A DNA stretch of 64,000 bases, taken from assembly GCF_037392515.1 (NCBI RefSeq), contig NC_090280.1, positions 23,007,118 to 23,071,117 of the forward strand, given 5' to 3'. The position numbers were made by a program, and so were the translations under genes. The notes beneath the pieces were generated by a model. The model did not search any database. It was not told the origin of the DNA and worked only from the letters and a program-made list of their open reading frames with translations. Of this stretch, positions 40,300 to 53,300 are shown one piece after another (the stretch's first letter is position 1; every line of letters begins with the position of its first letter). Source of the DNA: Haliotis asinina. Taxonomy: Eukaryota > Mollusca > Gastropoda > Lepetellida > Haliotidae.

Positions 40300-40648
40300 G
40301 CGCTACAACGAGGACATGTCTACATCCAGTAACTTCCTGTCCATTGTTTCCCTGACAGTAGTAAGTACCATCGTCCTGTACAATAACATTGTAGATGGTA
40401 AACCTCAGTTGTCAGGTCTGTGATGGTGAGTCCTCCTCGGTGTATCTGATCCTGGTCCTGTAGCCGACTACTGTTGAGTACATCTACACGGTGTGACTTG
40501 GACTGGACCAGTAACAGTCTCTTAGATACCGAACCATTCACCCATGCATAATATAAGAAGCTGACATTGTTTGGGTTCATGGCCATGGTAACATCTTCAC
40601 CAACACGTGTAACAGTGTATGGGTATCCAGGTGTCATGGAGACTAGAG
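40300..40648 (-). pseudogene. Copy D V-like Ig exon, frameshifted
   Basis: Begins after CAG with the family start (LVSMTPGYPYTVTRV) and ends at a GTGAGT donor, but is 349 nt instead of a multiple of three. An indel around 40462-40478 shifts the frame. In the original frame a TGA replaces the Gly codon before the QLRFTIY segment (near 40415). No other exon of the family lies nearby: an isolated dead exon. Confidence 0.75.
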
Positions 40649-43600
40649 CTGCACTCAAAACAAATATTACTCATGAAAACAAGGCTGACATAAATATTCA
40701 AGCACATTATTTAAGCCCTCTCAATATATTACAAGTTGACAGATACATGGCACCTATACAGGCAAGCAAACGATATGTAAACCAGAAATTAAGGCGTCAA
40801 ACTATCTAATTTCTCTGAATAATGTTTTATTAGAGAAAACTGGTCACTTATAAAAAGTCATGTAAAGCTCATGTAATTCAACTAATGTTCTTTTAAGCTG
40901 ACAGGTACATGCCGCATGCACGTAAGCCCCAAAACAGAATGCAAGCCAAAGACCTACCTACAAGCGTGGTAAATTCATACTGACACATCACGCACTTTAA
41001 CAATTGTTTTCAAGAGATGAAATATTTAGTTTCGCTGGATAATATTCCCCTAGAAAAAACGGTAACTTCCGGTTGAAATTTAACACATGCCTACGAGGTC
41101 TTAACCTTTAATTAGGTGTTTACATTCATATGGACAGACAAGTAACGTTGATGACAGATTATTCACAAAACTGCTTTTGGTAGGTAATATTGCAGCTATA
41201 TCGCAGAGCTCTGTATATAATCGAGCCTGGACCAGACAATCTAGTGATCAATAGCATGAGCATCAACCTGCTCAATCGGAATACCATGGTATTTCTCAAC
41301 TAGGTCAGCGAGTCACCAGATTTCGTTAGTCAGACAGATTGTTTTATTCATTATGCCGGCCTGTTTGCCTATAATACAGTTTACAAATACAGTTTACAAG
41401 TTTGAAGATATTGTGAGGGAATAAAGCGGTTATTTGGAATATTCGACTGGAATAGTTAGTTGGCTATTATAAACATTTTGTAGCAGTGAAAACTATTCAT
41501 GCCGTATGTGCTGTTTCTTCTGACAAATGTGAAACATGAGGTTTTCAGTTTGAGTTTTAGGCCGACCAAAATTCTGTTATTGGTAAGAGCCGTGAGACTT
41601 TCATCACCTCACAGAAATTAGGCAAGGAGCACTTCAGTATACTCTGCTTTTTCTTTCCTGCCTTTATTGTATTTTCTCAAACCGGCATGGAATGGCTCGA
41701 TAACGTCCCAAGTGCTAAAACTGCCACATGTTAAGACATTAACTCGCAAGGTTCACCCGAAGAAGGAAGAAGTTCACTGACTGAAATGAGAAATTAAAGG
41801 GATTCCACAGGAGGACAGAGGGGGACTACAGAGGTCTACAGGTCCGACGATAAAAGTACAGTTTTAGTTGTTCTGTCGCCTCAAATGCCGCCTTATACCA
41901 AGACGTCTCTTTCCTTGAAGACCCTACGATACATCGAAAAGACCAGCCGCCGTTTCTGAACAGACCGATCCAACATTCATCAGAAGACAGCACTCTCTAC
42001 CAATCACGTCGCTGCCACCCACTTCCAGCTGCAGTCGGCGTTAGCGGTGTAGACGGGGGATAAAAGGCATTGCACGGAAGGAACGTGCCAGCCATACCAA
42101 GTCGTGGAAAGACTGTTCGTGTGCTGATGGCGTGTCCTAGTATTATAGCTGCCGTCCATAGTAAGGTCACGAATCTACAGACTTTCAGTTTGTGTCGTGA
42201 CTCTTTCCGATCTCATAATTTCAAGCATCTTTAGAAAAAAATAGGTATCTATTTAGAAAAAACGTCGTACATTTTGGACAATTGCCTAAGACAAACCCGT
42301 GGAATTAAAGGCCGGATTTTGATGAGAGATAGTGTACATTGACATGCATATTTATTCCCGTGATTTCACGGTTTGTATAAAAAAGTGGGAAGTTTATGCT
42401 CTAATTGTAGATTTGATCAACCATGAATGATTTTGGGAAGGATAGGAGTTTCTTCAAAAATGTTAAATGGCGTACAAGCTATATACACTCGAGAACCTTC
42501 ATGTGTTAAGCCTTGATTTGACGACAGGGTTATATATCCTTAGCCATATATCTATTCTCTTTCTAAATAGCATGTGAACTGAATACACATGTAAACCTAA
42601 TATCTAGTTTCGTCCGGAGATGATTGAACCGTTTTCATTATGGTTTGCCGAAAGGGATACGCATTTTAAATGGGATAAAACTGAAGTGGCTGTTTTAAAA
42701 CATGGTGGTATTCCCGTGAGAAGTGGCAGTTGGTATAATTGGTAAAAAAATCTCTCGAGTGCGTGCCATTGTATACGTATCTGGTTATTAATTGCTTCTA
42801 ATATATCATCGTGGAATAAGCATATTTGATGTGTTATTGAAAACTGGAGATATTAAAACTAACTGACCATGCTTCTCAGTCTTAACCATGTCAAAGTTCA
42901 CACTGGTAACGAATATCCGGGCCCAGTATCTCTAAAGCTAAGAGAACCAAGGCGTTGTGCGTTTTTCTGTATTGAGTGTATATGGCCCAGGGCCAAATCC
43001 CCTACCACATATGCCTTCGTGGAATACTTGCGACTGGCCATCGATGCTTCGTCCCAACTACATGACATAATCTCAATTTCACAACAAAACAACGCCATCG
43101 TAAGTTGTTTTTTTTTGTCTGTTAACGCGATTATCTGTGATAGCTAGAATAGAATAGAATATGGACTACAGTCACAAATCAGGGAGTCTAGTAAATTCAG
43201 TCAAGTATAGAACGTTACTGTCTTCTAGTCCGAGAAGTCTTTACTGTTGCTATTCTATGTTAACTTTAATCAAATGAACATATCTTTACTGTTTGTTTCC
43301 CTTTACACTAACTTCAGGTTGATGTGCAACGGTTCAGCCTTTATCGTATGGTTCATGTATTCTGCGCATTAATGTTTAAATTTGTTTATATAAGACTCTT
43401 AACACTACGTTGTTTTGTGAAAATGTAGATTCTGTGAACGTCCACAGTGGTGACGTGTAGAGTATTAATTGAACAATTATCCTGACCATTCTAGTATCTG
43501 TAACAAATCTACATGTCATGTGTAGGTCCTTTAATGGCTGATTGCTCTGTGAACATGTTGTAATAATTAATTGTAAAAGATTTTGTTAACGCTTAACCAA

Positions 43601-44014
43601 CACACCGTTTCTTCAATGACCTCACTGGTAACGTCAAAATGGTGGCCAGATCTTGACTCATCTGTCAAGGACATATAATCGGTTGAAAAATTCCTTTTTA
43701 CATCTCACAACAGAATCATAAGATGGACTATTTCCAGATTTCATTTCCTCTTAATTCTGTCGGGAGGTGCAACCATTCAATTGCAAAAAGTTGATGCATA
43801 ATTCAGTCTTCTGGAAACATGGGGTTACTCAAATACCAGAAGAATGAATAAAGTGAAGCAAATAGTTTCTGGTCCATTAACTAGGTAAGGATTACTCATA
43901 TTGCCTCATCAGTTTCAACATAATATGCAATAAATTCATGGTGATAATTAGAACATTCTTATTTCCCTTTACTAATATGTTGTGTATGGATTTGGTATGG
44001 TCAGACCTCTTACC
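40649..44014. other. Unassigned DNA with one SINE
   Basis: A decayed SINE 2 (minus) at about 41190-41335. Otherwise AT-rich DNA. A 92-codon plus frame (42869-43147) has no recognisable domain and no conserved copy. Short GAATA run at 43147-43160. Confidence 0.45.
41190..41335 (-). mobile_element. SINE 2, partial
   Basis: 'ataatcgagcctggaccag' and 'ggtcagcgagtcaccagat'; both ends missing. Confidence 0.6.
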
Positions 44015-44530
44015 AAGCGAACTGATTCCCTAACTCTCTCGCACTGTACTATGACAGATATTACATAGATTTATACCAATTCCGTTTCAATTATTCAAGA
44101 TATTTGACACTAAAATTATTCCTATTTTACTTCATGAATCTGATGTTTGCTGAGTTAGAGAGCGTAACAAATATACAAACCATTCACAACTTTGTATGTA
44201 GAAGCTTTCTTGGAGTGAAGACATCGACACCAACCTACACAGTATTGGGTATATGTGGCAGAAATCCTTTGTATATTCTTACATATAAATGTTCCATGAA
44301 ATTTTAAATTAGAGTATCATATATGCACAATGAATCATAGCATATTTAGTGCAGGACATGCGGCAAGATTAAAATGTTCGCTTGTACAGGACTGGCACTC
44401 CCATCGCTTCTGCAGTTCTAAATCTAGAAGTTATACTTTCTGAAAGGGTACTTTTGGCAGCATACCGCAAGTAGCTAACAATTGCAAAACCCCCGAGGAA
44501 GAGAAGTGTCAAACAGGAATTAAAGACAAG
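44015..44530. repeat. Direct-repeat copy of window bases 1-530
   Basis: See the entry at 1-610. It lies exactly at the outer edge of the inverted duplication on the B side (which starts about 44545). Confidence 0.6.
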
Positions 44531-44844
44531 AAACAGAAAGCAATGGTATTGCTAGAAGAGCATGTCTTTGATGACTGAACGTGTAATGACAGACTGGTAA
44601 ATAAGTGGAAACATGAAGTAGTTGGAATAGATATTTTAAGAACCAGTATGTACTGACGTCTTCCTTCCTGGTCATTAACGATCTATTACGCACAGCTCGA
44701 CTGAAAACTGTCTCGTGCCCTTGTCCGATCTGAAACCACGTACAGTTAAAATCGTTTTCTGTGCCACAGTACAGAAATACACGGCTGTATCATTTTCGAA
44801 GGGTGTTATTTTACATTCCATTTGTAACTTCAGCATTTATCATC

Positions 44845-45430
44845 CAAAACTGTGTACCGCAGGAGATATGGATTGTGTCAGATCAGACGACATCTAAGAC
44901 ATATCGTTTTGACAGTAGATTTTCCACAAAGTCCTGACAATTATATGACGTCATGAACTCGATAACGTCACAATGTTATGACATCGATGCACTGGAAGTC
45001 TGATGGCAGTGCTGTCTTCAGATATGTACAGTTTTCACTGAAAACTAATCAAGAATGATTTTGGATGATAAACAGAATCTCACTCTCGTGTTTCCTGATA
45101 TCAATTATATCAATACCCGTTGGTAAAGGTAAAAATATCCTTGCCAAGCCTCGGATATTTGTTACTTCATCAACTTGTGTTGATATATTTGATATCAGGA
45201 AACACGAGAGTAAGATTCTCTATTTTTTTACACGAGTGGTTGACTGATATCTGCATGAAACGGGTTGTTAACAGTTGTTCAAATGTCAGCTGGTGTTAAG
45301 CTACTGCTCACGATACGTCACTCCTATGACAAATACTTCCTGAGGAATACATTCTAGGCAGAGTGATACCAATACGGAAGTAGGATAGCAGTACTGTGAA
45401 TTCTGCGCATTCCTGTACAATGTTCGACAT
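44845..45430 (+). repeat. Tandem duplication, unit 1 (about 587 bases)
   Basis: 'aggagatatgg' at 44861 recurs at 45448. The two units align along their lengths with a few percent differences. Both contain a foldback. The A-side equivalent (26.5-26.9 kb) has only part of this, so the tandem duplication is specific to this side. Confidence 0.8.
45074..45219. repeat. Foldback element in tandem unit 1
   Basis: Arms: 'agaatctcactctcgtgttt' at 45074 and its near-perfect complement ending 45219. A second short inverted pair 'aaatatcc'/'ggatattt' lies inside. Counterpart at 45664-45809. Confidence 0.75.
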
Positions 45431-46015
45431 CGAAAACTGTGAACAACAGGAGATATGGATTGTGTCAGATCAGACAACATCTCGTAGGAGATATCATTTT
45501 AACAGTAGATTTTGCACAAAGCCCTCACAATGCTATGACGTCATGAACTCGATAACGTCACAATGTTATGACATCGATGCACCGGAAATCTGATGGCAGT
45601 GCTGTCTTCAGACATGTACAGTTTTCACTGAAAACTAATCAAGAATGATTTTGGATGATAAACAGAATCTCACTCTCGTGTTTACTGATATCAATTATAT
45701 CAATACCCGTTGGTAAAGGTGAAAATATCCTTGTCAAGCCTCGGATATTTGTTACTTCATCAACTTGTGTTGATATACTTGATATCAGTAGACATTTCGA
45801 TGAGATTCTCTATTTCTTTACACGAGTGGTTGACTGATATCTGCAGGAAACGGGTTGTTAACAGTTGTTCAAATGTCAGCTGGTGTTAAGCTACAGATCA
45901 CGATACGTCAGTCCTAAGACAAATACCTCCTGAGGAATACATTCTAGGCAGAGTGATACCAATCCGGAAGTAGGATAGCAGTAATGTGAATTCCTGTATA
46001 ATGTGGGACATCTGT
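45431..46015 (+). repeat. Tandem duplication, unit 2
   Basis: Second unit of the 587-base tandem. Its foldback (45664-45809) has a decayed right arm outside the core. Confidence 0.8.
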
Positions 46016-46394
46016 TTGAAGTAATCTGGTTGATCAAATTTGCAGCATTTAAAACTAAAGTAAAACTTTTAAAGCATTTATAGAAGACATATAAACAACG
46101 ATTTAACGATTTTTAACGATTCTTATTGGATCGTGTGTGAGAGTGTTAGTCCGTGCGTGCGTGCGTGTGTGTCCGTGCACGCGTGTCCATGTATGTTGAA
46201 AATGGGTGTTATATTTATTTGAGGTGCTGACAATCAAAAGATCACAATCGGAAACCGATCTGTTACTGATGACTTATGGAATTAAGAAATTGTGGAGCCT
46301 TGGCCGACAAGCCCATCCATTTAGCTCATGTGCAAATTACCATGTGCAATCCTATTATGTGTTTAGTGTTTGATATACAGAGAAAACTAAACTA

Positions 46395-46510
46395 TGTCCC
46401 ATGTAATACCTTATTTATCAAACGAGTGAATGGTTTGGTATCTAAATCGCTTTCGCTCGTTAGATACCGATGCCATTCACGAGTTTCATAAATATGGTGT
46501 TACACGGGAC
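46395..46510. repeat. Foldback element, copy 2
   Basis: 'catgtaataccttatttatc' pairs with 'ataaatatggtgttacacgg'. Related to the palindrome at 22385. Confidence 0.6.
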
Positions 46511-46526
46511 ACAGTTTCGTATTTTA

Positions 46527-46796
46527 TTTATTACTCACCCAGCATTAGCAAAATAATATCGAGCAAAGCACTTGTTTACTAGGAATTCAACGAGTGTGAT
46601 GACACTAAACTTTCCCAGAGTCAAGCAAGGTCTAATGCTATTGTGACCGAGGTATTAGCATTTTGACGTCATAACAATAAAACACTTTGACGTCATACGT
46701 ACGCCATCACGTGATTTTATTACACAATGTGTAATAACTTTCTAAAATTACCTAACAGTGATATCTACAACGGATGAGTAATAAAATGTTGATCGG
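46527..46796. repeat. MITE-like element, second copy
   Basis: 'tttattactcacc' and 'ggatgagtaataaa' ends, TGACGTCA-like sites inside. Same strand as the copy at 22515 although the flanks are inverted, so the two inserted independently. Confidence 0.5.
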
Positions 46797-46935
46797 TGTG
46801 TTGAGAAAGCATAAGAGTTACATGTTTCTGATAAAACAGGTTAAAACTATTTTGATTGGAAAATTGTGTTTTCACATAATCGCTGTTCATGAAATATAAC
46901 ATAAGTTTCATAAAACGAAAATAAAAGGTTTTAAC

Positions 46936-46941
46936 TTTATT
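46936..46941 (-). promoter_or_regulatory. Candidate poly(A) signal of gene B
   Basis: AATAAA on the minus strand 185 bases beyond the gene B stop codon, in sequence matching the A-side signal at 26190. Confidence 0.4.
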
Positions 46942-47004
46942 ACTTGAATAAGAATGTTGATGCTAAATCAGTGTTGTTAATATACTTTGATATACATCAT
47001 GAAA

Positions 47005-47195
47005 AGACGTGTAGACGTGGAACTGTACCGTCAGTTTAGGTTTCACCTGGTACTGTGGTCCTGTGTTGAGGAAGATGAAGGATGGAGAGACGTGTAGACG
47101 TGGAACTGTACCGTCAGTTTAGGTTTCACCTGGTACTGTGGTCCTCTGTTGAGGAAGATGAAGGATGGAGAGACGTGTAGATGTGGAACTGATCC
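47005..47195 (-). repeat. 83-base tandem repeat across the gene B stop codon
   Basis: 'gtagacgtgg' recurs at 47011 and 47094 and 'gtagatgtgg' at 47177, a period of exactly 83. The coding end (FHIYTSLHPSSSSTEDHSTR and TGA) lies in the first unit as transcribed; the others are 3' UTR. Confidence 0.8.
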
Positions 47196-47309
47196 CCCAG
47201 GAGTCGTTCGTAATCGTATAGGGGTAAGACATCGTTGTTGGAAGCACGAGGTACATCACTGAAGTCATGGGATAATCTCTCTGCCATCACAGTGAGATAT
47301 TCACCAAAT
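47126..47309 (-). CDS. Gene B terminal exon
   Basis: 184 nt. FGEYLTVMAERLSHDFSDV at the start, YDYERLLGDQFHIYTS later, TGA at 47128..47126. Closely similar to the locus A terminal exon. Confidence 0.85.
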
Positions 47310-50300
47310 CTGTAATCACAACATTACACTTATGTTACACTTGCCCATAGGTGCATGTATTTTTCTTTCAAGCAGTGTGCAACGGAAATCACCTCCTATA
47401 AACCACTTCAACTATGGTCATAGATTTCCAACACTTTTTTTTAGCAAATTGTGCATCAGTTACATAGATACATTTGCTACTTTCTCTGTCATTTCCACAG
47501 GTAATCGATGCCGGCGTTTATCTAAGATTTCTAAAGGTACGTTGACTAAATGGTGTTTGACACAGAAGACAGCAACCGTTGATATGAAGATTTGTTCACT
47601 AGTTATTACGATGACTGACTCCAGCACTTAAAATAAAAACATGAAAACGTGTACCTGTTGTCCTGGTTCTCTGCAAGTAAAACAAAAGACAGAGCAACAG
47701 TAAAGAATTAGTCGCTCTCAGACTAGTCCATCAACATCACCAAAACTAGAACACCATAAATATGGCTTCATTATGCTCATATGGGGAATCGAACCTGCGT
47801 CTGTGGCGTGAACACCCTATCCACTGGCCTACCGACCGCTCCATTACTGAATAAAGGAATCAAAACAACTTCACAAACTAAAATGAGAAGAAAATATTGC
47901 AGCACGTCAAGGTGAACCACGGATATGCCCGTATACTGTTCGACGCTGCATTCAACAATATCCCAGCTAGACTACGCTTGTCTGATACACGCCAGACTTG
48001 CCGAGAACACCCAGTGGTTGATATAAAGAGCGTCGATTTACGCAACTGGGATACGTCGGAAAAACATGCATGAGCATAATCAACCAGCGTTTCTCACCTG
48101 TTGTAACAAGCATGGTTGTTGAAGTTCTGACCAGGCCCTCACGTTGGGGTAAATTTTTGTTGGTTGTGGTGTGTTGGGGATTGGAGGGGTGGGGGTTGAA
48201 ACTTACATTGCATGCAAAAATATTCATGCATTCGTTGTACCTTTCACGTCCCTGCAAACAAGAACAGTGACTGCTGCCACCACAACTGCCACAGCAGTCA
48301 GCATAATGGAGTAGACAGCTACGATGGGGACGATGTCGTCTACGTTTGCATCACCTTCTGATACAAGACAAAGATGACACATATCTGTATTAAGTATGAT
48401 AATTCATGTGACAATATAGCGACGTATTTCACCATGGTGTATTTTCTAGTTCCTGTTACAGCACTAAATAACTTTATGACATAAATAATGTCAACTGACA
48501 AAACAGTATTTTGCTCTACAAGAACTATGACACAATAAAGTAAGCAAGCGATGAATAAGGAAGAATCATTCACCGGGATGACCATTACAGCTCTCCAGAC
48601 TAGTGGATCCTTTTCCCCAACACGGCCTATCACCAATATCTGGTAGTGCTTTATGAACACTGAGAAATGTCCTAAGTATTCGGACATCTAGAATATCCGA
48701 CTCTATTTACAATGTTATAGCTATTTTATTATGGCTATTCCAGACTAAATAATCGGGGGTTTTGGTATCCTTGGTTGGTTTGAGACACGAGTCCTGTTCC
48801 AGGCTTTAGACACTAGCCAGTTCGTGCTACGTTTACTCGACATATCAGTACCCTATACGGCAGTTCGAGTTTCACAGTCGTTACACATCATGCTAGTTGT
48901 TAACCTTCAAACACCAACCTTCTATTTCCTGGTAGCTCCCATCGTTTTCGTCTTCCCTGTGATACGACACCACACTGCTAAAAGGGAACATTGAACGTGA
49001 GCATAATGAGAGGAAATTATTAAGCTGTGACACGCTATCAGTTCATATCGCGCTCCTAGTCGTGTATAGTTTTGTCTGGTTGGTTTGTTCTTTAACGCCA
49101 CACTCAGCAATATGACAACTATATGTTGACGATCTATAAATAAATGGTCTTGGATCACATAATCCAGTGTTCAACAGCATAAGCATCGATCCCGTTCGTC
49201 AGCTTTTACGACAAGTATGGGTTGATGGAAATCACTTTACCACGGGTAATTACACCAATGTGGTGATGAAATATTTATTCATCTTACTTGAAGATTGATG
49301 AACATACTCACCGATGACGAGCACATCCTCTCTCTGAAAGTTTAAAGTGTGTGGGAACAATTATGCATACAAACTTAAAGTATATATTTATTTCTTGCAC
49401 ACTGATTTTACCATTTTTTCTCCATTTAGAAGTTTAAGAGTTTAAGAGATACTGTACATCATACGGTATGAGTTTCAGTAGAAGGTCAATCAGTGCTAAT
49501 AGTTGTCAGAATTATAAAATGTTAATAGACCTGTAGTTTTGGTTGCAAACGGTTCCGGACTGTTTTTCAGACATTCTACATAACACTACCCCTTAAATAA
49601 TTCGAATGACCTGTTTAACGTCATCTGAATCAACCGATGTGACGTACTAGAATGACGTCCAGCACCAACCTACTATCTCCTCGTAGCCTCCGCCTGTGTC
49701 TGCGTCACGGGTGTAAGTGACAACGCTGGGGGAAGGAAATGTAGAAAGTGGTTGGAATCAAGAATATTTACAAAAAACAATCAGCTGTCCTCAGACACAA
49801 AGTTTTGCAAAAGGACAAAATAGTTGTTACAGTTATATGTATGAATGTGTTCACAAAATGGGTAAGCAAGTTATCAGTATTTGAAGCTCTTCTAACGTTT
49901 GCCTGAAAGAACGAAATCTTTTTGACACCAACAGCTCATTAGCGATGTGCCATTAATTCTGCTTGGGCTTATGCCTCACATATACTGCTACTGATAAGTG
50001 AAATAGAGCTAATCAAATCACTGTATTTGTGATTAAGTGTTTCCACAATAGCAGCTACTACATAAATTTAAGTCAGCTGTTTACACATTTGGCCTTACTC
50101 ACCGATTATATGTGCATCCTCTACCTGAAACAAATAATTTTGTGTAAATAATGACATATCCACAATGTTAGATGCAAAATAGAAGATAAACGAATTTCCG
50201 GTATAATTATACATCTTTGAAGTGGAAATAAATATCTTGCTATTTGTAGAACGACATGTTTATAGAACGACATGTTTGTACAACGACATGTTTGTAGAAC

Positions 50301-53300
50301 AAACGCAACCTGAGTAACACCAGTGTCTTGAAGCATGAATGTCGATTAAAACTAGTGTCCTGGAGCCAATGTAAACATAAACTTGGAAACTGAAGTCCAT
50401 TAAACATGTAAATTTGTGCACACTGCTGATATATATCCTCTTCAAGCATCATCTTGAAGGTTCCATACAGAATTACTTTAGAAACGCGAGTATCATATTA
50501 TCATTCATTATGGAGGATGCAAAACGAACAGAAACTGTGCTCAAATTAATCTGACTTTCACAGATGAACTTGACGCATACCAAGAACTGCCCACGTGACC
50601 CACCATTTGCTGGAAATCAACTTTTCACCTGCAAAATCCGTGAAAATGCGTAAACGTGGCGTTTTCACAACACATTGTCAGATCAGTCAACTGTGTACCA
50701 AAATCACACCGAAATTTTGAACTTCACCAAATTGCTGACTTGGGCACAACATGTGATCGAGCACATCTTTGCCAACCATGTGTCCAGCCCGAGATCGCCG
50801 CATACAAGTTCAAGCCAGCCTCCAGAACAGATATTACCATTCATGGAAGAAGGGATATCGTCAGTCTCCAGACGGTACGATAGCGATTACGTCAGCAAGG
50901 GCTGCGTGCGCATAAGTATTCTATTCACTGACGAGTCCTGATTTCATCTCAGTCATGCGTATACAAGGATCAGAGTGACATGGACAGCGTAACGGTGATT
51001 GTTGAGTTCAGCAGCGTTGAGGGAAGCGTATTACTAATGATTTGTTGAGAGACTGATAGTCATGACAGGACACGTGTGGACGTCTGCCGTAGTCGAGTTA
51101 CAGCTCAAAATGATACTTACTGAGAACAAGAGTCGTTCCTGCTCCCAGCATGGCGCCAGATCAACGTCTTCACATTTTGCAGGAGGATTATGCAAATGAC
51201 GGTCATAACCGTTACTGACATTGGCTCTGTGAAAGTTTTGAGCGCGTTTGGAAATAAATTTGATCCCTTCAACGTTATCGTTAATTCAACTTTGCACTGA
51301 CTACTTTTGTTTTTTCTTGTGTTTCAACCCTAAATGACAATTTCAGTGTCAAGAGGGACAAGTTCTTTTCTTCGTTTAAAACGGAGATTCAACGTCTTAT
51401 CCCAATGGTGCGTTTCTAAAGTAGTTCAGTATACTTCACAGTCTCCTCTCACAATCTGTCCTCTTTCAAACTCTTCCTTAAAGACGGTCTCAGATTCCAT
51501 TTCCCCACAAGAGACTTGGTTTTCTTCCTTGATGAATATTCACCATCAAGGACACTTTTACATTTAATCAAGATACACCACAGACACGTCACAAATCACA
51601 CCTAGAGAGAATCACTTAATATAGGTAGGACAAAAATCATCATTTCCTTGAAAATGTATCACATGTCAGTAGGAAGTGAAATAATTATCAGCTAGCTTTC
51701 TACTGAGTATGGGTGGAAATAGACATCAGACTCTACATACCAAAGTATCTTTACATGTTTTGCAGACAAAGAAGAGGCATCAAATCAGTCCTTATTAGTA
51801 TTGTTTAACATTTCTATAGGTGCATAGATGTACATGAGTTGTGGGGTAAAACGTTTTAAAGTACTACTCTGGTAACTATCTGATCCCCCATCCCCACCTT
51901 CCTAACCAGCGCGTCGTTTTCCCAGACTGTCATACATTATTCACTACATATAAGAAGTGCAAAGGGATAACTTACTGACGATGCACTGAACACATACACA
52001 CGCACACACGCACACACGCACACACGCACACACGCACACACGCACACACGCACTCACGCACACGCACAAGCATCCACTCAACACGCTATTAAGTGAGATC
52101 GGTATATGTAATTACTGAACCAAAGTGTTTGTGAGTTCTAGTCATTCACTGTCACATCACACCGTTTTACCTCCACGTCTCTGTTTTCTACCAACAACAA
52201 CCATGACGACGACAGTGATGATCACGATCAGGATGGAGCAGACAGCAGTCACTGGGACGATGGAAACGACACCAGATTCATGAAGTTCACGTGCTGAAAC
52301 ATTTAATATGGACAATATTCAGTTCAGCATTTTATAATCACGTTTGCTTTTTCCAAAAATAACATCCAAGATATGTTGCTTTATTTAAGGTACATGATCT
52401 GATTACAAAATACCAGAGATATAATTTATACCAGGATTACAGATATAACCAGTGCTGCCCCGTATCTGCGAATTTGAGTGGGTGGGTGAGGGAGTGAGGG
52501 GGTGAGCGGGTAAATTGGTGGGTATGAGTGAGTGAGTAAATGAGTGGAGTTTTATATCACTTATAACCCAGAAACATCACCCCTCTTAAGAAGATTTTAA
52601 TTAGGTTCATGGCATGTCAACTGGGTTGACCCTTCCGATGTTCATCTAAAATGACACTTTCCAACTCCAATACAACCAGTTGCGTTCTCGATACAACACC
52701 CATCGATCCATCTTCATAGCGGGATCCAATAATAATGGTCAAGTTGCCAGTGCTACTGTCATTGCATCCATTTGAAGGGAGTAAAAACTTTATTACATAT
52801 CTCATGCAAATATAATCTTGAATTTTACATATTCTGTCACAAAGCATGTTTCCGGAATCTGTGGAGGCCTTACTGAAGACCTCTAGTGTCAGGTTGCGTG
52901 ATGCACTCCCATGGCTGTTGTTGACGTGACACGTGTAATGTCCAGACACAGACACATCTACAGCTGGTATCGACAACACAACCTTCCTGTGTCCTGTAAT
53001 CACCATCTCTCTGGATGTGTCCCACCAGGTTACAGTGCAGGCAGGGTTACAGTCAGCAGAACATCTCACTGTTACAGGTTTCCCTTCTTCTACCTCCAGA
53101 TTGTCCCTTGTGCCGTGAAACTGTATCTGGTCAGGTCCATCTGCAAAGCATGTGATATAATCAGAAATAATAATTTGATAACTTGATATTTTCTTCTATT
53201 ATACCAATACCATTGTATATCAATTTCACTTGAATTAATATTTCATCAACTTTCGGTTTAGACTTTTGAAGTTGGTTAGGTTTTATTTTTTGCTCAATGC

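Noticed and set aside
42869-43147. 92-codon plus frame in the 41-44 kb stretch
   Set aside because: No recognisable domain, no splice context and no second copy to test it.
45065-45837. Two similar 60-codon frames
   Set aside because: They are the two copies of a foldback within a tandem duplication, read by chance in an open frame.
47005-47195. Regular repeats that could suggest a CRISPR array
   Set aside because: Units are head-to-tail minisatellite copies without unique spacers, in a eukaryotic 3' UTR.
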